Below, piece by piece: positions 27,077 through 34,844 of a DNA stretch of 41,754 nt. The notes under the pieces were generated by a model that saw only the letters and a program-made list of their open reading frames with translations, ran no database searches and was not told the origin of the DNA. The DNA is taken from the NCBI GenBank assembly GCA_023390555.1, contig JAEWCQ010000009.1:1-41754 (forward strand), read 5' to 3'. Origin of the DNA: Bacillota bacterium. GTDB taxonomy: Bacteria; Bacillota; Clostridia; Lachnospirales; Lachnospiraceae. How positions within the stretch are numbered: the stretch's first letter is position 1; each line of letters opens with the position of its first letter. Made by a program: the position numbers and the translations under genes.

Positions 27077-27709
27077 CTATTTGCTGTTTTCTTCAAAACA
27101 CTTTTGTAATTTTCCAATTGCTTTTTTTTCAATACGGCTCACATAGGATCTGGAAATCTGCATTTTTTTTGCAATCTCCCGCTGTGTCACAGGTGCTTCA
27201 TTCTGGAGTCCATATCGTTTACACAGAATATCCCGTTCTCTTTTTGTAAGTACCTTCGGCATCAGTTCATATAATTTTTTAACGTTTTTCCCATATTCCA
27301 TCTGTTCCAAAATATCAGGTTCATCATTTTCGACAATGTCAAACAGATTAATCTGATTCCCCTCTTTGTCTGTCCCGATCGGTTCATACAAAGATATTTC
27401 TCTGGCCGTTTTCCTCTTCGAGCGAAGATACATCAGCATCTCATTATCGATACATCTTGCTGCATAAGTGGCAAGTCTGCTGCCCCGCATGTCGTCATAG
27501 GTACTGATAGCCTTGATTAGTCCGATTGTACCTATCGATATCATATCTTCCATATCTTCTTCAACATTTTGATATTTTTTTGCAACGTGTGCCACAAGGC
27601 GCATATTGCGCTCAATCAGTACATGCTTTGCCTCGAGACTTCCCTCTTTCATTTGTTTCAAAAATTCTTTTTCTTCCTGTGCGGATAATGGAGGTAGAAA
27701 AGTTTTCAA
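27077..27709 (-). CDS. sigK: Sporulation sigma factor sigma-K, lacking a pro-sequence
   Basis: A 210-residue sigma-70 family protein. Region 2 reads VLIERNMRLVAHVAKKYQN then EDMISIGTIGLIKAISTYDD, region 2.4 LATYAARCIDNEMLMYLRSK, and region 4 REIAKKMQISRSYVSRIEKK. The block YEPIGTDKEGNQINLFDI is diagnostic of sigma-K rather than sigma-E. In Bacillus about 20 N-terminal residues are cut off by SpoIVFB. Here the protein begins MKTFLPPLSAQEEK, at the mature part. An in-frame stop lies three codons before the TTG start (AAGG site upstream), so no hidden pro-sequence exists. The gene is not split by a skin-like element. Confidence 0.93.
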   Translation of the reverse strand: MKTFLPPLSAQEEKEFLKQMKEGSLEAKHVLIERNMRLVAHVAKKYQNVEEDMEDMISIGTIGLIKAISTYDDMRGSRLATYAARCIDNEMLMYLRSKRKTAREISLYEPIGTDKEGNQINLFDIVENDEPDILEQMEYGKNVKKLYELMPKVLTKRERDILCKRYGLQNEAPVTQREIAKKMQISRSYVSRIEKKAIGKLQKCFEENSK

Positions 27710-27737
27710 AGCAGCACCTTAAAAGCAGATTTATTAC

Positions 27738-27764
27738 ATTCTATGAAATGGTCAGGTTCTAAGT
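27738..27764 (-). promoter_or_regulatory. Sigma-E/sigma-K-like promoter for sigK
   Basis: On the minus strand CATAGAAT (27738-27745) differs from the sigma-E -10 consensus CATACAAT at one base. An AC pair lies 17 bases further upstream, as in sigma-K promoters. It is about 29 bases before the sigK TTG. In Bacillus sigK is first read by sigma-E and then by sigma-K, which fits, but the -35 part is weak. Confidence 0.4.
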
Positions 27765-27787
27765 GCCTTTCCCTGTTTTTCTTTTCC

Positions 27788-27823
27788 CCGAAAACATTTT
27801 CTTTGCCTGAAAACGCTTTCTTT
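27788..27823 (+). repeat. Two near-identical direct repeats upstream of rluA
   Basis: The units GAAAACATTTTCTTT and GAAAACGCTTTCTTT match at 13 of 15 places and are spaced 19 bases apart, about two helical turns. The second unit is a strong cre-like site; the first is a degenerate version of it. Such spacing would place both on the same DNA face. Confidence 0.6.
27808..27821 (+). promoter_or_regulatory. Catabolite-responsive element (cre) match for CcpA
   Basis: TGAAAACGCTTTCT fits the cre consensus WTGAAARCGYTTWCN at every place except the first W. It lies over the -35 zone of the rluA promoter and about 100 bases upstream of sigK. CcpA binding here would be expected to repress rluA and possibly to act on sigK. 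CcpA itself is not in the window. Confidence 0.6.
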
Positions 27824-27839
27824 CTCCCGTTTTTTCCTA

Positions 27840-27845
27840 TATAAT
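27840..27845 (+). promoter_or_regulatory. -10 element of the rluA-family gene
   Basis: A perfect TATAAT ends six bases before the rluA ATG, so the predicted start of transcription falls on or beside the start codon. No good -35 is present (TTTCTT at the right distance). There is no Shine-Dalgarno sequence in between. Confidence 0.5.
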
Positions 27846-27851
27846 TAATTT

Positions 27852-28763
27852 ATGAAAAGAATACTACATTATGAAATCAATCCAGCGGACGATGGCCGCA
27901 CCGTCCATGAATTTCTGACATCCCGCGGCTATTCCCATGCTGTGTTTGTACAGCTGAAAAAAACTTCATACGGCATCCTGGTGAATCACAACTGGTACTA
28001 TGTTACCGACCGCCTGCACACCGGAGACCAACTTGTCATCACACTGGAAGAAACGGAATCCTCAACACAGATTAAGCCTGTTCCGATGCCGCTTGCCATT
28101 GTATACGAAGACGAAGATCTTCTCGTTGTCAACAAGCCCTCTGACATGCCGGTACATCCATCTATGAACCACTATGACCACACACTGGCGAATGGTGTAA
28201 TGCACTATTTCACATCCCAGGGAATTCCCTATACCTTCCGCTGCGTCAACCGTCTGGACCGGGATACGACCGGACTGACACTACTGGCCAAAAACATGCT
28301 GAGCAGTGCTATCCTCTCCCGTCAGATTCTGCACCGGGAGATTCACAGAACCTATCTTGCCATTGCAGAGGGCAAGGTACCGGATTTTGGAACAGTCAAC
28401 GCCCCGATTGCAAGGAAATCAGGTTCTACCATAGAACGGACTGTAGATTTTGCAGATGGAGAACGCGCCGTTACCCACTATCGCCGTATTGCCTTTCAGA
28501 ATGGACTTTCTCTGCTTGCTTTGCAATTAGAAACAGGACGTACACATCAGATTCGTGTTCACATGAACTATATCGGTCATCCTTTGATCGGAGATTTTTT
28601 ATATTATCCGGAATCCACGCTGCTGCCAAGACAGGCGCTCCACTCTTTTTGTCTGGCATTTGCCCATCCCATAACCGGTGTCCAGACCTCTTATACTGCA
28701 CCGCTCCCGGCGGACATGCGTGCATTCTTCCCTTCTCTGTCAGAAGCGGAGTTGTTTTTCTAA
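27852..28763 (+). CDS. RluA-family 23S/tRNA pseudouridine synthase
   Basis: A 303-residue protein with an S4-like N-terminal RNA-binding part (about 10-65) and the RluA catalytic core. The active-site motif RLDRDTTGLTLLAKN has the catalytic aspartate at D136. The later motifs LQLETGRTHQIRVHMNYIGH and LIGDFLYY are also present. It should convert uridine to pseudouridine in a stable RNA; the target is not clear from sequence, so no finer name is given. The ATG has no ribosome site and lies just after the -10 box, which suggests a leaderless mRNA. It is one of few plus-strand genes here. Confidence 0.92.
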   Translation: MKRILHYEINPADDGRTVHEFLTSRGYSHAVFVQLKKTSYGILVNHNWYYVTDRLHTGDQLVITLEETESSTQIKPVPMPLAIVYEDEDLLVVNKPSDMPVHPSMNHYDHTLANGVMHYFTSQGIPYTFRCVNRLDRDTTGLTLLAKNMLSSAILSRQILHREIHRTYLAIAEGKVPDFGTVNAPIARKSGSTIERTVDFADGERAVTHYRRIAFQNGLSLLALQLETGRTHQIRVHMNYIGHPLIGDFLYYPESTLLPRQALHSFCLAFAHPITGVQTSYTAPLPADMRAFFPSLSEAELFF

Positions 28764-28767
28764 TACA

Positions 28768-28804
28768 AAAGAACCGTGTCTGCCGACACGGTTCTTTCTT
28801 CTTC
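28768..28804 (+). terminator. Rho-independent terminator after the rluA-family gene
   Basis: A perfect 13-bp stem (AAAGAACCGTGTC and its complement) with a four-base loop is followed by a T-rich tail on the plus strand. It starts five bases after the stop codon. On the minus strand the stem ends in TTTT as well, so it may also stop trpS transcripts coming from the other side. Confidence 0.9.
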
Positions 28805-28872
28805 TATAGGATACACCTTGTTACATTAACATTTGAAAGCCACAATTTTTCGATAGAATAAGATTTAGATGG

Positions 28873-29877
28873 TTAACGGATTCGTTCCGGGAATCCCACT
28901 TTTTTCTGTACTTTACGCAGGGTCTTTGTCGCATAATAATTGGCTTTTTCCGCATTTTCCTTGATAATGCCGTCAATATATGCTTTATCTTTGCTCAAAT
29001 CCTCGAATCTGGCCTGCAGCGGTTTTAAAACGGATACTACGGATTCTCCGACCGCAAGCTTCAAGTCTCCATACCCCCTGCCGTCAAACTCTTTTACCGC
29101 CTCTTCCGGTGTTTTCCCATTGCATGCACAGTAAATATCCAGCAGATTCTTAACTCCCGGCTGCTCATCGCTGTAGGCAATCTGCGCAAGGGAATCGGTG
29201 ACTGCACGTTTGAACTTCCGGATTACCGCATCCGGATCATCCATCAGATAGACGCTGGCATTCGGATTCTCATCCGATTTGGACATTTTCTTCACTGGAT
29301 CCTGAAGGCTCATAATTTTTGCGCCCGATTTTCCCACATAGGCTTCCGGAATGGTAAATACATCCCCGTAAATACCGTTGAACCGCTGTGCAATATCTCT
29401 GGTTATCTCAAGATGCTGCATCTGATCAATGCCGACCGGAACAACATCTGCCTGATACAGCAGTATATCTGCAGCCATAAGTACCGGGTAGGTAAACAAT
29501 CCGGCGTTAATATTGTCCGCATGTTTGGCAGACTTATCCTTAAACTGTGTCATACGATTCAATTCACCCATGTACGTAAAGCAATTCAGTATCCAGGATA
29601 ATTCCGCGTGACCCGATACGTGGGACTGATAATAGATGCAGTTTTTCTGCGGATCCAGTCCCGCCGCAATGTACAGCATCAGCAAATTTCTGGCTCTTTT
29701 GCGCAATTCTGCGGGATCCTGTCTTACCGTAATGGAATGTAAGTCTACCACACTGTAAAAACATTCATATTCTTCACTTAATTTTACCCAGTTCTGCAAT
29801 GCTCCAAGATAATTCCCAAGCGTCAGGGTTCCTGTCGCCTGCATCCCACTGAATAATACTTTCTTATCGCCTATCAT
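28873..29877 (-). CDS. trpS: Tryptophan--tRNA ligase
   Basis: A 334-residue class I synthetase. It has the HIGH-equivalent in GTLTLGNYLGAL (residues 16-27) and an exact KMSKS at 197-201, with the TrpRS sequence LMAADILLYQADVVPVGIDQ (about 133-152). It charges tRNA-Trp. It starts 24 bases after the DUF5662 gene and is likely cotranscribed with it. No T-box leader is visible upstream. Length and motifs are normal. Confidence 0.98.
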   Translation of the reverse strand: MIGDKKVLFSGMQATGTLTLGNYLGALQNWVKLSEEYECFYSVVDLHSITVRQDPAELRKRARNLLMLYIAAGLDPQKNCIYYQSHVSGHAELSWILNCFTYMGELNRMTQFKDKSAKHADNINAGLFTYPVLMAADILLYQADVVPVGIDQMQHLEITRDIAQRFNGIYGDVFTIPEAYVGKSGAKIMSLQDPVKKMSKSDENPNASVYLMDDPDAVIRKFKRAVTDSLAQIAYSDEQPGVKNLLDIYCACNGKTPEEAVKEFDGRGYGDLKLAVGESVVSVLKPLQARFEDLSKDKAYIDGIIKENAEKANYYATKTLRKVQKKVGFPERIR

Positions 29878-29901
29878 GTCTGTTCCTTCTTTCTATCCTC
29901 A

Positions 29902-30435
29902 TTATTTCTTGTTTTTCAGAATTTCTCTGCGTATGTAGTCATACGTATCATCTTCACCATGCTCCGCCAGAGTATGCAGCAAATTTTCCAGCAGGGCTCT
30001 TGTCTCTTCATGCAGCATATAGTGCTCTTTTCCTCTTTCGTAATATTCAAGGGGACTGCGATCCGTATACTTTTCCTTCTGATAATTTTTGCTGGCACTG
30101 ATACGGTCAATGAACATCTCCACCACATAGTTCACCGGCATCTTCATCCCTTCCATCGGTGCCTTCTCCGCCGCATAATCAATCCAGTATTCCAAATGGT
30201 GCTTGTTTCTTCCCTTATGGTGCAGCCATGCCGAAGAATATCCCTTTTCGGCACGCTCCGCAGTATTCGGGCTCCTGTTTCCCTGATAATATCTGCATCC
30301 TACCAGAAATTCCGTAGGCGAATATTTGGACAGGTCGTGCAGTAACCCCTGCTTATATAAACCGACTCTGAAACATCCTTTCCGAACCAGATTCTTATGA
30401 TGTGTAATTGTGCAAAAATGCTTCCAAGCTTTCAT
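29902..30435 (-). CDS. DUF5662 family protein (HD-like, function unknown)
   Basis: A 177-residue soluble protein with conserved His/Asp pairs: THHKNLVRKGCF, LLHDLSKYSPTEF and WLHHKGRNKHHLEYW. The spacing recalls metal-binding HD-type proteins and matches the DUF5662 family as I recall it. No enzymatic activity is established. It lies between the GH13-like gene and trpS. A TATAAT about 30 bases upstream of the ATG may be a promoter for it and trpS. The function is unknown. Confidence 0.8.
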   Translation of the reverse strand: MKAWKHFCTITHHKNLVRKGCFRVGLYKQGLLHDLSKYSPTEFLVGCRYYQGNRSPNTAERAEKGYSSAWLHHKGRNKHHLEYWIDYAAEKAPMEGMKMPVNYVVEMFIDRISASKNYQKEKYTDRSPLEYYERGKEHYMLHEETRALLENLLHTLAEHGEDDTYDYIRREILKNKK

Positions 30436-30504
30436 ATTGCTACTCCTGTATTCCTAAATTATAAAATCCATTCTAACACAAAACGGACTGCCTGATCCAA
30501 TTTC

Positions 30505-32427
30505 TTACTTTCCAATCAGAATCCGAACAGACATACCTTCCATTTCTACGCTGTCCTGTCTGTCTGCAAGTTTCTCTTCCTCTTCAAAAGACTGTTCCTC
30601 CGAGGTGTCCATGATCAGATACCAGTTCTTTCCTTTCGCCAGTTTCGGAAGAGCAAGAAATTTCTTTCCGCTGTGAAAATTATAAGCAATGTAAATATCA
30701 TCATCCGGCACTTTGTCCGCTGTCTTTGCATAGGCCCCGCAATAGAGGATGCCGGCACACTGTCTCCCCGGTTCAAATCCCACGACCCATGCTTCATCAC
30801 TATGATAGGACAGATCCGGGCAGCCGGTTCCCAAGTAATCATTCAGCCGCATCGGCTTTTCCTGCCGGATGACCGGATGTTCTTTTCGGAATTTTAACAG
30901 CCTGCAGACATATTCTGTCAGATCTGCATTGCTTCTTGCATTCTTCCAGTTTACCCACCCCGTCTTATTGTCCTGGCAATAGGCATTATTATTGCCTTCC
31001 TGAGAATTACCGAATTCATCTCCGGAGGCGATCAGCGGAACTCCCTGCGCCAGAATCACCATAGCAAATGCATTTCTCATCTGTTTTTTTCGAATGGACA
31101 GAATGTATTTCTTCCGGGTTGGTCCTTCCATGCCATAATTGCCGGTAAAGTTAAAATTCAGACCGTCTGCGTTGTTTTCTCCGTTTTGCATGTTATGCTT
31201 TTCACTGTAGGAAAATACATCTGCAAGTGTAAATCCATTGTTAATGGCTGTATAGTTCACATAGCCGCAAAATTCCTGCTGCTTTCTCTGCTGACCCACA
31301 AATTCCATCATACTGCCATCCATGTGGTTCAGCAGTTTCCGCAGCGGATACAGGTATTCGTCATTGTAAACATACAAATGCGGATACTGGGTTCTATCCT
31401 CCAACAGCTCCTGCTCAAATCCGGTATAGAAAAGCTTCGTCCTGCTCAGGAGAACATCCTGTGCCATGGCTCTTACCGGCAGATTGCTGCCGATCAAATG
31501 GAACCCGTCCACATGATACTTCATGACCCAGAAGCGCAGGACATCCAGCATCATATTCTGATTTGTCTTCTCATCAAAATATAGTTCCATGATACATTCC
31601 ATGGAAAGCCCATGCATCGTACGAATCAGATTTTTATATTCCGTCACGGCGTCTTCCTGACTCGCATATGCCGCCTTTGGAGCAAAATAATTCCCCGGGA
31701 TATACCCCCAGAAATTCACCTTTTCCACGACCGGCAATTCTTCTTTTTGCTCTGACAAACCGACATCTTTTCGATCCTGTTTCTTTTCTTCTTGTATCTT
31801 CCAGGTCAGATAGTCCGGTAGTTTGTCCTTCACCGGAAGCACCATTTCCTCAAATTCATAGACCGGCATCAATTCCACCGAAGTAACGCCGAGTGCATGC
31901 AGGTACGGGAGTTTTTCCCGGAGTCCCTCAAAGGTTCCCTTTTTTCTTCCGGAAGCACCGCCATCCATCGTAAATCCACGTACATGAAGCTTATACAGGA
32001 CCATATCCTCCTTCGGTATCTCCGGATGCCTGTCGTCCTGCCAATCATATTCCCTGTCTTCAAAACCTCCCCAGACCTGATAATCCTTATGGTAACGTCC
32101 GGTTTCAAACCAGTGTTCCCTTCCCTGGATTCTCACTGCATAGGGGTCCACAATGACCCTGCCGTCAATCTCATAATTATAGTAAAACGCTCCGGTATCC
32201 AATTCTTTTACCAGAACAGACCGCAGAGAGCCCACACAGTAATCTGCCGGAACAGCAAGCCTTAAAACATTCCCTGTTTCTATCTGATAAAGCAAAATCG
32301 CACATTTTGCTTCTTTTTTCCCCTCAAACGTAAATATGGTTCCGTCCTTGCTATGAGAAACACCCATTTGGGCGTAATTGCCCTCTGTCATTTTATATTC
32401 CATGTATTCTTCTGCCTCTCCGTGCAT
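30505..32427 (-). CDS. GlgX-like GH13 protein without catalytic residues (pseudo-glycosidase)
   Basis: A 640-residue protein shaped like glycogen-debranching enzymes. It has an N-terminal CBM48-like domain (about 13-105), a GH13 barrel (about 140-520) and a C-terminal beta domain. Parts such as LHALGVTSVELMPVYEFEE, NGENNADGLNFN and LIASGDEFGNSQEGNNNAYC are typical of GlgX. The four GH13 catalytic regions are degenerate: region I reads MELYFDE, the nucleophile is I312 (DGFHLIGS), the acid/base is T335 and the third carboxylate is N397 (AINNG for CHDG). Hydrolysis is thus unlikely; glycogen binding or scaffolding is conceivable. ATG 32401-32403 is an alternative start with GGAGAGG upstream. Confidence 0.88.
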   Translation of the reverse strand: MHGEAEEYMEYKMTEGNYAQMGVSHSKDGTIFTFEGKKEAKCAILLYQIETGNVLRLAVPADYCVGSLRSVLVKELDTGAFYYNYEIDGRVIVDPYAVRIQGREHWFETGRYHKDYQVWGGFEDREYDWQDDRHPEIPKEDMVLYKLHVRGFTMDGGASGRKKGTFEGLREKLPYLHALGVTSVELMPVYEFEEMVLPVKDKLPDYLTWKIQEEKKQDRKDVGLSEQKEELPVVEKVNFWGYIPGNYFAPKAAYASQEDAVTEYKNLIRTMHGLSMECIMELYFDEKTNQNMMLDVLRFWVMKYHVDGFHLIGSNLPVRAMAQDVLLSRTKLFYTGFEQELLEDRTQYPHLYVYNDEYLYPLRKLLNHMDGSMMEFVGQQRKQQEFCGYVNYTAINNGFTLADVFSYSEKHNMQNGENNADGLNFNFTGNYGMEGPTRKKYILSIRKKQMRNAFAMVILAQGVPLIASGDEFGNSQEGNNNAYCQDNKTGWVNWKNARSNADLTEYVCRLLKFRKEHPVIRQEKPMRLNDYLGTGCPDLSYHSDEAWVVGFEPGRQCAGILYCGAYAKTADKVPDDDIYIAYNFHSGKKFLALPKLAKGKNWYLIMDTSEEQSFEEEEKLADRQDSVEMEGMSVRILIGK

Positions 32428-32555
32428 CGGGTACTTTTACCCATCTATGAAAACTGTAACACAAGAGAATTTATTTGTATAGCATAAAATCTTCCCGTTT
32501 TCTGCAATTTTCTCTTTTCTGTCACACATTTCTTTCCTCTTTTTTTCATGTCTTG

Positions 32556-32584
32556 TTGACTTTTTCAGTCCATGTTTCTATAAT
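32556..32584 (+). promoter_or_regulatory. Sigma-A promoter of the DUF1292 gene
   Basis: TTGACT (32556-32561) and TATAAT (32579-32584) are 17 bases apart, close to the ideal consensus. The predicted start near 32591 gives a leader of about 43 bases before the ATG at 32634. Confidence 0.8.
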
Positions 32585-32633
32585 GATTTCATAGTTGATT
32601 TTATCCAGGCATCAGCCTGAGAAAGAGGTATTT

Positions 32634-32942
32634 ATGGGAACCCCCAATAATTTTGATGATGATGAAGATATGTTTGTCACACTCAGCATGGATGACGGAA
32701 AAGATGTAGAATGTAAGATCCTGACTATTTTTGACTGTGGTGAACAGGACTATATCGCCCTTCTTCCGATGGATGATAAGGGAAACGAAAACGCAGACGG
32801 AGAAGTATATATTTACCGCTATTCGGAAGACAAAGAAGGCAATCCTTCTCTTGAAAACATCGACTCCGATGAGGAATACGAAGTTGTTGCGGACCGTTTT
32901 GACGAACTGCTTGACGAAGCTGACTTTGAAGATATGGACTAG
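32634..32942 (+). CDS. DUF1292 domain-containing acidic protein
   Basis: From the ATG at 32634 (AAAGAGG site five bases upstream) the product has 102 residues, is very acidic and matches the DUF1292 (YrzB-like) pattern: MFVTLSMDDGKDVECKILTI, IALLPMDD, then VYIYRYSED and EEYEVVADRFDELL. Its role is not known. In many Firmicutes relatives lie near yrrL/yrzL-type genes; here it stands alone between the GH13-like gene and a convergent helicase. The 13 extra codons of the longer reading lie almost wholly before or on the transcription start and are left out. Confidence 0.88.
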   Translation: MGTPNNFDDDEDMFVTLSMDDGKDVECKILTIFDCGEQDYIALLPMDDKGNENADGEVYIYRYSEDKEGNPSLENIDSDEEYEVVADRFDELLDEADFEDMD

Positions 32943-32972
32943 CCGTCTGTTTTGCCAATTTTTAAATGATAA

Positions 32973-33006
32973 AAATAGATTTGTGAAACCTGTCACAAAT
33001 CTATTT
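32973..33006. terminator. Bidirectional terminator between DUF1292 and the helicase gene
   Basis: A perfect 14-bp stem (AAATAGATTTGTGA and its complement) with a six-base loop has a T-run on the plus strand and a T-run on the minus strand. It stops both convergent genes. The stop codon of the minus-strand helicase (33001-33003) lies inside one arm. Confidence 0.9.
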
Positions 33007-34833
33007 TTTTAGTTCTGCAATGAAACGCGATACCTCCATATCATGATTATTCATGCTTTTTACGGAGCAGAGACAGAGCTTTTTCTTCGCCCGTGTCATG
33101 CCGACATAAAACATTCTCCGCTCTTCCTCGATATCTTCCTGCAGCACCGCTTTCTTATACGGCATGATTTTTTCATTCACATCCACGATATATACCACCT
33201 CGTACTCGAGTCCCTTGGCACTGTGGAACGTTGCAAGTACCACACGGTCTTTTTCCTCCCGCTTCTGCTCCGACTGCCTATCCAACTGCTCTCTGTATTC
33301 CTCAATATGCTTCTGCCATGCGGTATAGTTCGTATACTCTTTTGCACCCTCCTGAAGTTCCTCTATGATTTCGAGAAGCTCTTCTGCCCGAATATTCCGG
33401 TAATCTGCGTATTCCTTCAGATAATCATCGTAACCAATTCCTCTTCGGATATAATTGATGGCCGCATAAGGTGCCATGTTTGACAGCATCCTGCAGTCAT
33501 ATGCAAGCCGATCAATCCGCTCCGCGATCCATTCCTGCTCATTTTTTGCATAATAATCCGCCCATACATCAAACGCAACGGTCTTTTCTTCCAGACTGTC
33601 CCTTCCGATATAGCGCTTCGGACGGTTCATGATCTGCAAAAAGTCTGCACGATCCCTGCCTCCCATCGCAATCCGGATATAGGTAAAGATATCTCTGGCA
33701 ATCCAGTGATCATACAGACAGGGTACCTTATCTTTTGTCTGAAACGGGATGTTATACTCCAGAAGCTGTTCCATCAAAAGCCGCGGCTGTGTATTGGTCC
33801 GAAACAGCACTGCCACATTCTGATAGGAACCTCCCTCTTTGATATACTGCCGGATTCCATGGATGACTGCAAGGTTCTGCTGATGCTGGTTTGGATACTC
33901 TGCAATCCATACAGCCTGTTCACCCTGTTTGGCAGCTATGATCTTTTTGGGAAAACGTACGGTGTTCTGCCCGATCAGATACCCTGCCTTTTCCACAATA
34001 TCCGGGGCGCAGCGGTAATTCATATCCAGTGTGATCTGCACAGACTTTGGATAATCTTTTGCAAATGACTGCATGATTCCCGGTGTCGCCCCACGAAAGC
34101 GATAAATAGACTGGTCATCATCTCCTACCACAAACAGGTTATTCCGGGGCGCCGCCAGCATCTTTACGATTTCATACTGAATTCGGTTGATATCCTGAAA
34201 TTCATCAACTAATATGTAGGGATAGCGTTTCTGCCATAAAGCAAGAATATCAGGTCTTTCGGCAAAAAGTTCATAGGTATAGACGAGCATGTCGTCAAAA
34301 TCAATCCACCGGTTTCTATGCAGTGCATCCTGATACATTTGATAGATGCGGCAGAATACATCCTTGGCACAGTTTGCGGAATTGTAGTGTTCGATCTGTA
34401 TTCTGGCGTTCTTAACCAGACTGATTTCGCCCAACATCTGTCCGATGTATTCATTTTCATCTTCATAGTCCAGATGAAATTTCCGTATGATTTCGCGCAT
34501 CAGCAGGAATTTCTGTTCTTCACGGACAATATTGTCCGCTGTATAATGATATGCATGTTTCAGCACAGCAAAAAAAATGGCATGAAATGTGCCAAAGGTA
34601 ACCGGGCGGTTTTTCTCTCCCATAATCTGAAGAAACCGCGATTTCATCTCTGCGGCAGCTGCCTTTGTAAACGTCACAACCAGAATATCCGAAGGATTCA
34701 CGCCGTATTGCTCTATTAAGTTTCTCGTTCTCTGGGTAATTACAAGAGTTTTACCGGACCCGGGTCCTGCAAGTGTAAGACAGGGCCCGGTAAAATGATG
34801 AATTGCCTGAAGCTGGCTTTTGTTGAAGTTCAT
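33001..34833 (-). CDS. UvrD/PcrA-type superfamily 1 DNA helicase
   Basis: A 610-residue helicase. Walker A is AGPGSGKT (residues 22-29). DEFQDINRIQYEIVK, DDQSIYRFRGATPG, TFHSAKGLEYEVVYI and EERRMFYVGMTRAKKKL are motifs II, III, V and VI. It should unwind DNA 3'-5' in repair or recombination. It is shorter than PcrA (about 730 residues) because it ends right after motif VI and lacks the C-terminal RNA-polymerase-binding domain, so I do not name it pcrA. It starts 11 bases after gltX with an AGGAA site. Confidence 0.93.
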   Translation of the reverse strand: MNFNKSQLQAIHHFTGPCLTLAGPGSGKTLVITQRTRNLIEQYGVNPSDILVVTFTKAAAAEMKSRFLQIMGEKNRPVTFGTFHAIFFAVLKHAYHYTADNIVREEQKFLLMREIIRKFHLDYEDENEYIGQMLGEISLVKNARIQIEHYNSANCAKDVFCRIYQMYQDALHRNRWIDFDDMLVYTYELFAERPDILALWQKRYPYILVDEFQDINRIQYEIVKMLAAPRNNLFVVGDDDQSIYRFRGATPGIMQSFAKDYPKSVQITLDMNYRCAPDIVEKAGYLIGQNTVRFPKKIIAAKQGEQAVWIAEYPNQHQQNLAVIHGIRQYIKEGGSYQNVAVLFRTNTQPRLLMEQLLEYNIPFQTKDKVPCLYDHWIARDIFTYIRIAMGGRDRADFLQIMNRPKRYIGRDSLEEKTVAFDVWADYYAKNEQEWIAERIDRLAYDCRMLSNMAPYAAINYIRRGIGYDDYLKEYADYRNIRAEELLEIIEELQEGAKEYTNYTAWQKHIEEYREQLDRQSEQKREEKDRVVLATFHSAKGLEYEVVYIVDVNEKIMPYKKAVLQEDIEEERRMFYVGMTRAKKKLCLCSVKSMNNHDMEVSRFIAELKK

Positions 34834-34844
34834 AAGATAATTTC

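Noticed and set aside
29878..29901. T-box riboswitch in front of trpS
   Set aside because: Only 24 bases separate trpS from the gene upstream, and no T-box sequence or terminator pair was seen further up.
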